NCBI RefSeq assembly: GCF_000715075.1
Contig: NC_134090.1
Location: 44,952,792 to 45,016,791, forward strand
Source of the DNA: Nicotiana tabacum
Taxonomy: Eukaryota > Streptophyta > Magnoliopsida > Solanales > Solanaceae
Direction: 5' to 3'
DNA length: 64,000 nucleotides
Translations under genes and position numbers: made by a program
In this document: positions 11,190 through 19,951 of the stretch, in pieces
How positions within the stretch are numbered: position 1 is the first letter of the stretch
Layout: each line of letters begins with the position of its first letter
Notes under the pieces: model-generated
The model's input: the letters and a program-made list of their open reading frames with translations, nothing else
What the model was told of the DNA's origin: nothing
Databases searched by the model: none

Positions 11190-12060
11190 TAACTTTCATT
11201 CCAAAGAGATTTGACATGTAGGTGGAGGTTTCTGGAGGAGAGAACTTTTGGAGGATAATTTGGATTTAGTGTAGTTGATTGAAAGTCCTGATTGAGAGCA
11301 GAAAAAATCCATACTAGTCTTAATGCAATGGCCAATTTTTTTATTAGCCTTTCCCATTACAGTTATATCATCGTCAAATAGGTCATGGGAAAAATATGGG
11401 CTTTTCTGAGAGATTTTAATGGGATCCCAATTTAGAACATCAGTTTGGTAGTTTATGAGCTTGGAAAGCAACTCTATGCAAAGGATGAATATATAGGGGG
11501 ATAGGGGATCTCCTTGACGGATACCCCTACTAGGGCTGAAAAACTCAGTAGTTGCCCCATTAACTAGGACACTCAGAGAACTGGTAGTGATGCAGTGCAT
11601 AATTAGTTTACTAATTTTTGGGAAAACAATAAAGAACTGCAAGGATCTGTGGACGAAAGACCATTCTATCCTATCGAAAGCCTTTTCCAGGTCAATTTTA
11701 ATAAGCATGTCAGGGGTTGATTTTTTATATTTTCAAAGATTGTTCAAAATTTCTTGCACAATAATCGCATTATCACAAGCTCTCCTATTTTTAATGAAAC
11801 TAGATTGAATGGGGCTAATGAGATGGGGTAGAAAGGGTTTAATCCTATTTACAATAATCTTTGTAATAATTTTGTAGGAAGTGTTGCAAAGACCAATTGG
11901 CCTAAAATTTTTTAGATTATTGGCATTTGCAAATTTAGGGATTAGGTAGATGTGGGTCTCGTTTATATTGCTAGGCAAACTCTCAGTCTCAAAAACCTTG
12001 TAACAAAAAGATTCTACTAAGTTATGAATGATATTTCAGTATTTTTGATAAAAAAAAAGG
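11190..12060 (-). pseudogene. LINE ORF2 reverse transcriptase
   Basis: On the minus strand, ETHIYLIPKFANANNLKNFRPIGLCNTSYK (in pieces) at 11978-11733 is RT block 1-2. LIKIDLEKAFDRIEW at 11708 onward holds the first catalytic Asp, SRGIRQGDPLSPYIF is the R-Q-G-D-P-L-S-P motif, and LFDDDITVM stands where F/Y-A-D-D is expected, so the catalytic pair is present but Ala is replaced by Asp. The two frames are joined by a frameshift near 11710-11735. An upstream piece (12426-12022: DGDANTRFYH...LTKEEI...FKAPRPDGIHP) is the segment that normally precedes RT. Confidence 0.88.
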
Positions 12061-12426
12061 GTGGATTCCATCTGGCCTTGGTGCTTTGAAGGGTATAAAA
12101 GAAAAAACAGAATTTGTGATTTCCTCTTTAGTTAACACCATGTCAAGACTTGCAAGATCAAATTTGTTTTGGTTAGGAGGATCTCCTAGGGTGTTTTTCC
12201 AATGAGAGGAAGTTTTTAAAGTTGTGAAAGCTTCCCTAAAGAATTCTAGGGTATGGTTTATGGTGGAAGGGGGGTCGGTTATCCAATCACCATTAGAAAT
12301 TTTAAAGAACATTATGGCATTACAACACTTCCGATTTGTGGCCATAATATGGTAAAATCTAGTATTTGCATCTCCATCATTCAACCAAGAGATCCTTGAT
12401 CTTAATTTCCAAAAGTCATGCTCCAT
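12022..12426 (-). pseudogene. LINE ORF2 pre-RT linker
   Basis: The frame includes SRISWLNDGDANTRFYH and LTKEEITNSVF...KAPRPDGIHPFFL, the standard W-x-GD-NT-FFH and K-P-DG segments between endonuclease and RT in plant LINEs (Arg replaces the usual Gly in APGPDG). The frame ends at a stop near 12022. Confidence 0.82.
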
Positions 12427-12579
12427 TTTCAGGATATTATTAAACTTTAATTGAAGCTTAGATTCTAGGTTTTGAAGGAAGAAACTTTAATGATAAGCGG
12501 GGGAGGTTTGGATACCATTTAAACGGGCAAGTAGGATTTTTTTATTTTTAAAAATGTTATCAAAGGATTCATTTTTCCA

Positions 12580-13440
12580 GTCTACTACCATGTTTCTGAA
12601 AGAAGTTTGAGCTTCAGGTAATGCTTTATTGGACCAAATTTTTTGACAATGTTGATAAAATTCGGATGTCTACACCAAATAGTCTCTAACCTAAACGGCT
12701 TATTAGAGAAATTGACATTACTAGGATTTAAAGAAACAAGTAACGGGCTATGTTCGGAGTGAGTTCTGGGCAGGTGAGTGACCATAGCTTTAGGAAAAAT
12801 AGAAAGCCAATCGTTATTAACAAAACTTTATCTATTCTTTCCATTATAAGGCCTCTAGATTTTTTCCTATTATTAGTCCAAGTATATTTAGAACTCTTAT
12901 AACCTAGGTCTAGGAGGTTGCAATTGTTGATACTATCCTACAAAGTGTTACTTCTTCTACGGTTTATAGGATTCCCTCCAAGTTTATCACAAGTACAAAA
13001 AATATCATTGAAGTCTCCCCCAAGCAGCCAAGGCTTGGAGTAGTTTAAATAGATTTAATATTATTCCAGAGTGTACATCTATTTTCTAAAGTAGTATTTG
13101 CGTAAACTGAAGAAAATAGCCAAATAGAGTTAAAAGGAGTTACCTCTATGTTGGCGTGGATTTCTTGATTCCTTCTAACAAATCATAAACCTTCACTATG
13201 TTGGCATCCTACAGAATGAGCTTGGCCCTCTGTTGGCACCTCTATGAATATTTGTTAAAGGAAAATCGTTAAGGAGGGCTGCATGGTTTTCCATGTGAGT
13301 TTCCAACAAGGTAACCATGCAGGTTTTGTGAGTATCCACCATGTCCCTAAAGTTAATACGGAAGTTTTTATTGTTGCCACCACGAATGTTCCAATTGATA
13401 ACTTGTACATTGAGAACTTGTACAATGGGAGAGGGCAATT
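12580..13440 (-). pseudogene. LINE ORF2 apurinic-type endonuclease (EEP), broken
   Basis: It begins at about 13420 with QVINWNIRGGNNKNFRINF (the N-I-R-G-G start typical of plant LINE endonucleases) followed by VTLLETHME (catalytic Glu). The middle (12790-13190) is shifted among frames, but SSVYANT, a GGDFNDI-like remnant and a K/R-IDK-like segment are traceable. The end reads MVTHLPRTHSEHSPLLVSLNP, where S-E-H replaces the S-D-H motif. The enzyme nicks the target DNA to prime cDNA synthesis; this copy is inactive by frameshift. Confidence 0.8.
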
Positions 13441-14922
13441 GAGCATATACCTCTTCTCTTGCATCTCCCTGAAGAGATAAACATTTACATCATTTAGATT
13501 TGAGAATTCTATTGTCTGTTCCGACCCTAGTAAGTTGATGTCTTCTACATTCTCTACTGGGGGCTCTACGTGTTCTTGCACATTGGGATTCATTTCTTGT
13601 GGTGGTGGATTATTTGCTGGTGGAGCTGCTTGGTATTGGTTTTGTTGAAAGTGAGGGACTGCTGCCCATGGCATGAATATTGGGTTCAAGTTTTGAATCT
13701 CCCCTGGTGGAAAGAATGGGAGATCCAGGTTCATGTTCTGGGGTTGGAGAGGGTTGAAATGGTAAGGGAGATTCCACTGATTCCTCATGGCTTGGGCTTG
13801 TTGAGGAATCAAGTTTGGTGCCAATGGTTGAAGGATATTGTTCAACCATACATGATTGTGATAGTTGCTCATGGCCATATGCATTACCTCGCTGACAAGT
13901 TGTGCTAGGAAGTGAGAGTTCTGGAGGATTATCATAGTGTCTTGACCATCTAGTATCATATTGAATGATACTGCATGCACCATTAGAGCTTTTTCTATCC
14001 ACGAGAGAGGTTGATGGTTTTGAGGGAGTGGTGGTTGGATGAAGAATACTGTTTGGTTTCCCTGATGGTTGTTCATGTTTGGGGGTGGGTTTGCCATTGA
14101 GTGTGCTCTTTGGTGTCTTAGAATTTGGACAAGACTGTATCTCTTTCTTTGAGATATTGGGATTCTTGGCATTTTGATTGTTTAGGAGATGATTTATTTT
14201 TGTTGTGGTGTGTTGCACAGTAGAAGGTAGATGGTTTTCAGTAGTAGTATGGCTATCTAGGGTACCAATGATTGAATCTATTTGCATGCTTTCTTTGCAT
14301 GTAGGGGAATCGATTTTAAGGGGATTTTGGGTATCGGAAGGGGCAGGCACATGGAGAGCTTTATTGGCCATTTGGCTTTTGGGTGGGGGCATGTTGGACA
14401 AGTTTTGTGGGGTCCGGATTGTAGCCATGCAGTGGTTAGTGGGGGAATCTATAATGAGACAAGTATTAGTAGCAAGTTTATCAGTGAAGTTGTTTGTAGG
14501 ATTATGGGTAACTTTGTAATTAGAAAATATGTTATCAACTATCATTTGCTTACAATTATGATTAATGGTTTGTATGTTATTTTTATTAGAGATTTCCATG
14601 TCAGCCACATAGTCAGTAGATGAAATAGGTGAAGACACGTTAGGGACATTGTTTAACTTAGGAGAAACTAAAGGGTTTTTAAAATATTTTTTTTATTATT
14701 TTTTTCTGTGGCAGATTTACCAAAGTGGAGAATTTGTTATTGCAATCCACCGCGTTTTTTGATCCGGATGGCAATCATTGGTTGTAGGATTATTGTCATT
14801 TGCTGGTTGAGTGTTATTAGGGATATACTTAGTAGAGGGGGGGGGGGGGGACTTACCTGGTATTGGATAAAATGAATTTGCTTGGATACCTGGGCTTTGA
14901 TATCTTCTAGAATTTCTTCCAT
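13255..14922 (-). pseudogene. LINE low-complexity region between DUF4283/CCHC and endonuclease
   Basis: Two long overlapping minus-strand frames lie here: 14638-13610 (Ser/Thr/Pro/Asn-rich) and 14172-13255 (Pro/Asn/Gln-rich, with PPNMNNHQGN and PPPQEMNPNVQEHVEPP). Plant LINE ORF1 proteins commonly carry such a disordered segment after the knuckle. The genuine frame probably moves from one to the other near 14170; the acidic tail (PPVENVEDINLLGSEQTIEF) likely belongs to it. A further frame at 14922-14737 contains a poly-Pro stretch encoded by a 14-base C run. Confidence 0.6.
14837..14850. repeat. Poly(G) run of 14 within the LINE
   Basis: An uninterrupted G14 on the plus strand (C14 on the coding strand) encodes a proline stretch in the LINE. 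Such a run is prone to slippage and read error. Confidence 0.9.
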
Positions 14923-14956
14923 TGGTCCTTTTATTTTTGAGAAACTTAACAGTTAG

Positions 14957-15856
14957 CTAGGCTAGCTCATTAGCTGAGTTGTTATTGATCCTCTCTTCAG
15001 GCCTAGCAGTCAGAGTTTCCATCGATTGGCTTGGTGTTTGAGGTGGTTTTGTATAGATGCATTTTGAAGCCACATGACCTAATCTTCCACATTGCTCGCA
15101 TAGGGTATTTTCTCCTTCGTATTGGATGGTTTGTTTGTGATGGCCAATGTTTATGACAGGAATGACCGGAATTTCCAGAGGAAGCTCAATGCATAATCTC
15201 GCATAGCGACCCCTTAGAGTGGAGGAGGTGCACACATCAACTTTCAGTAATTTACCAATAGCGTTTCCTATTTTTGCCAAGATGATTTCATCACAAAACT
15301 CAGTGGGCAATTGGGGCAGACGGATCCAGATGGCAGTGAGGGAGCTTTTAACTTCCGTTGCCACAAATTTAGGCTTCCATCTTTGGATGGAGAGGAAATG
15401 GCCAAAAATGAACCATGGGCCAGCATTTAAAACCTTAACCATGTGCTCTTGACATTTAAATTTAGTTATGTAGTAGTCTGCTCCCAAATCGATGAGAGGG
15501 AAATTTTTTATGATTTTCCAAGCTTCCTGGATTTTCTTTTTTAAGATATGATGTTGAATTCTCTTACCAATAAGCTTTATAATGAGAGAGAATTTCCAGG
15601 GTTGATAAATTCGAGCTTGGTCTTCCTCTAATAGTTGGATTGTGTTTTCCTCTATCAGCATTTGATGATTTTGCTGGGCAACTATTTCTTGGACCTTAGT
15701 TGTAGTATCCATAAATGTAGATGCTTCAGTAATAGTTATAGACTGTTGCATGCCTTCAATTAGTTTATCTTTGAAACATTGAAGTTCTCCTTTTTGGGAA
15801 GGAAGGCTCTTATCCGGTGGTTTTTGGGGGATAAGGTGGTTTAAGTTCGTAGTCAT
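14957..15856 (-). CDS. LINE ORF1: DUF4283 plus zinc knuckle protein
   Basis: A 299-residue open frame on the minus strand. Residues about 85-210 fit DUF4283 (SLIIKLIGKRIQHHILKKKI, QEHMVKVLNAGPWFIFGHFL, and the W-I-R-L-P-LP-E-x2 segment). Residues about 250-265 are a CCHC knuckle, CEQCGRLGHVASKC (C-x2-C-x4-H-x4-C, intact). In plant LINEs this protein binds the element RNA and serves as chaperone. The start at 15856 is the first Met, about 113 bp inside the 5' end of the element. It ends at a stop at 14957, after which the low-complexity part continues in other frames, so a longer original product is likely. Confidence 0.9.
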   Translation of the reverse strand: MTTNLNHLIPQKPPDKSLPSQKGELQCFKDKLIEGMQQSITITEASTFMDTTTKVQEIVAQQNHQMLIEENTIQLLEEDQARIYQPWKFSLIIKLIGKRIQHHILKKKIQEAWKIIKNFPLIDLGADYYITKFKCQEHMVKVLNAGPWFIFGHFLSIQRWKPKFVATEVKSSLTAIWIRLPQLPTEFCDEIILAKIGNAIGKLLKVDVCTSSTLRGRYARLCIELPLEIPVIPVINIGHHKQTIQYEGENTLCEQCGRLGHVASKCIYTKPPQTPSQSMETLTARPEERINNNSANELA

Positions 15857-15969
15857 ATCGATATTGAATTGAGAGTATGAAGATGTACTATAGGTTAGAG
15901 AGAAGGAAGAGTTTCTCTCTGAAAAAATGGGGACTTCAAATGGCCATTGATGTTTTTTGTTGAGAAAAT

Positions 15970-15986
15970 CTCTCCCTGGAGGTGTT
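15970..15986. repeat. LINE target-site duplication, right copy (17 bp)
   Basis: CTCTCCCTGGAGGTGTT, identical to 9232-9248, at the 5' side of the LINE. Confidence 0.93.
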
Positions 15987-16664
15987 GAATTAATTGGAAT
16001 TCAATTTCGTTACATATTCTCTTTAGAGTAAGAATAACCATAGTCTTTGTATTCAATTGTTTAATTCACATTTAAAAAATATGTCGTGAACTGCTATGAA
16101 GTTAAAAATACAAAAACATAAACGAAATAATATTTTGTTCTGAAATAAAATTTGTAGTCCTTCTGTGTTTTCTAAAATAAAATTTATAGTCCTTCTTGTT
16201 TTCTAAAATTCAGCCAATGAAGTGATATGTTGGAGTTGTCATGTGAATCGAAGTCCGGGACTAAGAGTTCATTTACTTAAAATTGAGGTGGTAGCCACAT
16301 TAACTACTAGAAATCGTAAATCAAAGTTTTTAAAATTATTATTTGTTTGGATGGGGTGTTATTACAAATGATTGGAAATATTTTTTGAATTCATATCTCA
16401 ATTTTGACAGAATTTGGTAAAGATTCGAGTTGGTTTTGGTTGGAATTTCATATGGAGACTCGAACAAAAAAAAACATAAGTTGTATAAAAAAGTTGTATT
16501 CAAGTTGAATATATAATGTACCCATTGACCAGATCTGTATATATTTTGCAAAAACTTTAGTTACCTTTTGTAAATAGGAAAATCTAGCTAAACCGGATAA
16601 ATATTATCTTAATTTTGTATATATATTTAAAAGTCCCCAAAAAATTAGGTGCATGTATAATAGA
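15987..16664. other. AT-rich spacer without recognised gene
   Basis: The pre-insertion flank of the LINE continues here. I see no coding sequence. A short imperfect tandem duplication of about 45 bp (TCTGAAATAAAATTTGTAG... and TTCTAAAATAAAATTTATAG...) lies at about 16138-16210. Confidence 0.6.
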
Positions 16665-16754
16665 ATGTTTGGCAATGCTTCTAAAATCAGCTTATTTTGA
16701 AAAGTATTTTTCAAAAAAGTACTTTTGGTGACAAATAATTTGTGTTTGGCTATT
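16665..16754 (+). mobile_element. Left part of a MITE, cut by insertion of element H
   Basis: The run AGAATGTTTGGCAATGCTTC ... AAAAGTACTTTTGG ... GTGTTTGGCTATT resembles a MITE family common in Solanaceae that has GTTTGGCCAAGCTT-like ends and AAAGTGCTTTT inverted words. It stops abruptly at the TGTAACGACCC start of the H LTR. The remainder would lie beyond H. Recognition is from memory of the repeat style. Confidence 0.4.
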
Positions 16755-17074
16755 TGTAACGACCCAACAGGTCATTTTGAGCATTCACACTTCGCTCGAT
16801 GGTTTGGAGTCACGAGTAGCTCCAAATGATGTAAGGACTTGTGTGCAAATTTTGAGTTCATTCCGAGTTGATTTGATATGTTTCGGCGCGAGTTTTTGGA
16901 AGTCGAAAGTTCGAAAGTTCATTAGTTTGATTTGAGGTACGTTTCATCGTTTTGATATTGTTATGTATGATTTGAGGCCTCGAGTAGGTCCATGTTATGT
17001 TATGGGACGTGTTGATATGTTCGTACAAGGTCCTGGGAGGCTCGGGTGAGTTTCGAATAGGCATGGGTTGTGTT
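16755..17074 (+). repeat. H LTR, segment 1
   Basis: Starts TGTAACGACCCAACAGG and runs to GGGTTGTGTT, where E2 begins. The last five bases (GTGTT) are the TSD of E2, repeated at 27446. Sequence continuity with 27451 onward (TGTGTT then GCGCTCG) joins the pieces. Confidence 0.82.
17070..17074. repeat. E2 target-site duplication, left copy
   Basis: GTGTT precedes the E2 5' LTR start TGTAATGACCC and matches 27446-27450. Confidence 0.9.
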
Positions 17075-17754
17075 TGTAATGACCCGGCCAGTCGTTTTAA
17101 TAATTTACGCCCTGATCCCCTATTAACTGCTTTTCCCGTATTTTTTTCTACAATTGTGAGTTGCCGGGAGGGATTTTTTGGAGTTTCGGAGAGTTTTGGG
17201 ACACTTAGTCCCTGAATGAGAGCTTAAGTTTTGGGAATTTGATCGTAGTCGGAACAATGTGAAGACGCTCTTGGAATGGAATTCCGACAGTTTCATTAGC
17301 TTTGTTGGGTGATTCGGGTTTAGGAGCATGTTCAGATTGTATTTTGGAGGTCCGTATCTAATTTAGGCTTGAAATGCCGAAAGTTAAATTTTTGAAGTTT
17401 CCGATTCGATGGTGAGCTTTTGATCCGAGGGTTGAAATGGAATTCCGGAAGTTGGAGTAGCTCCGTAGTGTTGAATGTGATGTGTGTGCAAAATTTCGGG
17501 TCATTCGGACGAGGGTTGATAGACTTTTTGATCGAAAGCGTATCTTGAGAGTTTTTGATGTTCTTAGACTTGAATCCGATGCTAAATTGGTGTTTTGATG
17601 TTGTTTTGAGCATTCCGAAGATTGGAACAGGTTTGAATGATGTTTTAGGATTGATTGGCATGTTTGGTTGAGGTCTTGGGTGTATTTCGGATGCTCAACG
17701 GATCATTTTGGAACATGTTGGAATTACAGAAAAGTTGTAGCAACCCAGTTTTGG

Positions 17755-17930
17755 TTTCATTCTTCGCGTTCGCGAAGAGGAGCTGGGCTGGGGGGGGGGA
17801 TGCTTCATGTTCGCGAGGGTTCTCCCGCGTTAGCGGCCTGGGGAATCGCGTTCCCGATGAAGGAAGTTGGACCCAAGTGACATTGTACTTAGCGAACGTG
17901 AGGGTCCTTCCGCGTTCACGAAGAAGGAAT
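17755..17930 (+). promoter_or_regulatory. Cluster of CGCG-type inverted motifs in E2 5' LTR
   Basis: Within 180 bp upstream of the TATA-like box occur TTCGCGTTCGCGAA (a 6-bp inverted repeat), TTCGCGAGG, CCCGCGTTAGCGG, TAGCGAACG and CCGCGTTCACGAA. The 3' LTR copy (25530-25670) and the LTRs of C, A and B have the same kind of cluster. It is a candidate upstream activating or methylation-targeted element; the binding factor is unknown. Confidence 0.45.
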
Positions 17931-17940
17931 ATCTAGGCAG

Positions 17941-17950
17941 TATTTGAATA
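17941..17950 (+). promoter_or_regulatory. TATA-like box, E2 5' LTR
   Basis: TATTTGAATA follows GGCAG and precedes GCCCATC; the 3' LTR and the array LTRs have TATTTAAATA here. The 5' copy has one change that weakens the box. Confidence 0.45.
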
Positions 17951-18794
17951 GCCCATCTGCGACCCTTCTTTATTTTTCCACCATTTTTGAACGGGATTGA
18001 ATCTTTTGAGGGAGATTTTTGAGGAAACCAAAGGGGAATCATTCGAAGGTAACATTTTTGACTTCATAACTCATTTATATGTGATTAAAGGTCAATTAGT
18101 GGTAAATAATTTGGAAAAAATCAGTGCAAAATGGGTAATTAGGGCTTGAGATTAAGAGACCTTAAAATGGGTATTTGAGGGGTCAATTGAACCCCGATTA
18201 AAGTGTTTTTGTTATGTATAGACTCGGGAAAGTATGAGGGTTCCAAAAATGTAAATTTCACCCGATTCCGAGACGTGGGCCCGAGGTGTGTTTTGGTCAT
18301 TTCACCTAATTTCGCGTATTAGCTTAGAATATATTTGTAGAATCAGCTACTTGAAGTGGTATTTACTTTCTACAATTGAATTGAATAGATTTGGGCCATT
18401 TAGAGTCGAGTACTCGTGGTAAGAACGTAATTTCGAGTTGATTTTTGAGCCGGTTCGAGGTAAGTGGCTTGCCTAACCTTGTGGGGGAGACATTCCCCTT
18501 AGGATTTGGTATTATTGGTAATTGAAATGCCTTGTACATGAAGTGACAAGTGCGTACTTGTGCTAATTGTTGAAAATTCGGTTTTCATTAAGTAATGTTT
18601 AGTATGTTTCTTTTCCTGTTATACTACTTGCAAATTTAGGCATGTTGTTAGCTTAGGAAAACATGTTAAATTGACTTAATTGCCTTAATTGCTCAAACTG
18701 CCCTATTTGGATTATGTGCAGCATGCTAGGTTAGTAATACCTGTCGTACCTTGGTATGGAACTTGAATTGAACTGTGTACTCTTCTTGTTGTTG

Positions 18795-19085
18795 CTCTGT
18801 GTTTACTTTGGGACTACGTGATGGTATCTCGGGAGATCCCCCTGTATGTTTACATTGGGACTACCGAATGGTATTCTGGGAGATCCCCCTACATATTTAC
18901 ATTGGAACTACGGGACTGGACCTGGTAGATTCCCCCTATACTGAGTATTTACATTTGGGACTACGGATTGGTATTCCGGGAGATCCCCTCGCATTATGAG
19001 TTGGACTACGGGACGGTATCCCAGGAGATCCACTGGATTTTTATGTTTAGGACTATAGGACGGTATCTTGGGAGATCCCCGATTG
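18795..19085 (+). repeat. Mid-LTR tandem repeats (about six units of 45-50 bp), E2 5' LTR
   Basis: Units follow the pattern TTTACATTGGGACTACGG then GACGGTATCCCGGGAGATCCC with variation. Most cores can pair as GGGA-cggta-TCCC or variants such as GAAT-ggt-ATTC. The same array occurs at 26545-26780 in the 3' LTR and reversed at 38703-38970, 41628-41905, 49519-49795 and 57332-57607. Confidence 0.75.
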
Positions 19086-19757
19086 TTATCCTTGTACCGA
19101 GTTGTACCTCTTTCTGTGTCACTTTGCCTCTGTGGTAGTTGTTGTTGCCCTTATTATCCTGTATTTAATTCTTATTATTATCTTTCAACTGCACTGCTTT
19201 ATCTTATGCTGTCATACCTTATTTTTTATTTAACCTCATTAGGTCCAGACCTTCCTCGTCACTACCAGACCGAGGTTATGCTTGGCACTTACTAAGTACC
19301 GTTGTGGTGTACTCATGCCCTTTCTGCGAATGTTTTTCATGTGCAGATCCAAGTAATTCCACTCAGACTTATCACGCTTGAGACGAGGCACTCGTAGAGA
19401 CTCCAAGGTATATCTGCCGCGTCCGTATACCGAAGAGTCCCTTTCTACTCTCCCTTTTTTATTAGCCCTTCTGTATTTTCGTTTCTTGTTAGATATTCTG
19501 AAGTTAGATGCTGATAGACATTCAAAGGCTTGTGATCATGAGATTCCGGGTTTTGGGAAATATTATTAGTTTTTGAGAGTTGTTATTATGTATGCCGAGC
19601 AACACTTTAAACATTGTTCCATTTCACTATTTCGGTTTTTATTTTATTATTTCTTCCGCAATTATTGTTTATATTCTACATTGTTAGGCTTAGCTAGTCA
19701 TAGAGAATAGGTGCCATCACGATGGTTCATGGAGGGAGAACCGGGGTCGTAACAAGT

Positions 19758-19769
19758 TGGTATTAGATC
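19758..19769 (+). promoter_or_regulatory. E2 primer-binding site (mutated)
   Basis: TGGTATTAGATC stands where element H has TGGTATCAGAGC, the complement of the 3' end of initiator-Met tRNA. Two mismatches (T for C, T for G) would weaken priming of minus-strand cDNA. Confidence 0.8.
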
Positions 19770-19951
19770 TCTAGGTTCATAGGAGTCATGAATCACAAGC
19801 TCGTTTATTAGAGTCTCGCTGATCGGTACGGAGACGTCTGTACTTATCTACGAGAGGTTATGTAACTGTTAGGAAAATTCCACTTTATTTGATTTCCTTG
19901 TTGTGCGAGATTTTGATATCACAATTCTAAACTTCTATCTTCTATTCACAG

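Larger units (their letters stand above)
9249..15969 (-). mobile_element. LINE (L1-clade non-LTR retrotransposon), near full length, minus strand
   Basis: A 6.7-kb unit lies between perfect 17-bp direct repeats. Read on the minus strand it has a short 5' leader (15969-15857), ORF1 with DUF4283 and a CCHC knuckle, a Pro/Asn-rich region, then ORF2 with endonuclease, RT, a zf-RVT region and RNase H, a 3' tail of about 36 nt and a short poly(A) (T residues at 9247-9254). Target-primed insertion explains the long TSD and the tail. ORF2 carries many frameshifts and stops, so it is not autonomous, but the perfect TSD argues that the insertion is not extremely old. Confidence 0.93.
17075..19754 (+). 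repeat. E2 5' LTR (2680 bp)
   Basis: Begins TGTAATGACCCGGCC and ends GGGTCGTAACA, two bases before the primer site. It contains a CG-motif cluster (17755-17930), a TATA-like box (17941), mid-LTR tandem repeats (18795-19085) and degenerate U5 hairpins at about 19695-19740. The only frames in it are short and match no known protein. Confidence 0.94.

Noticed and set aside
13570..14623. Plus-strand open frames (13570-13908, 14205-14519, 14282-14623)
   Set aside because: They are antisense shadows of the LINE low-complexity coding region and match no known domain.
18795..19085. Regularly spaced repeats that resemble a CRISPR array
   Set aside because: Units are imperfect, contiguous LTR repeats present in six LTR copies of a plant retrotransposon; no conserved repeat with unique spacers and no cas genes.
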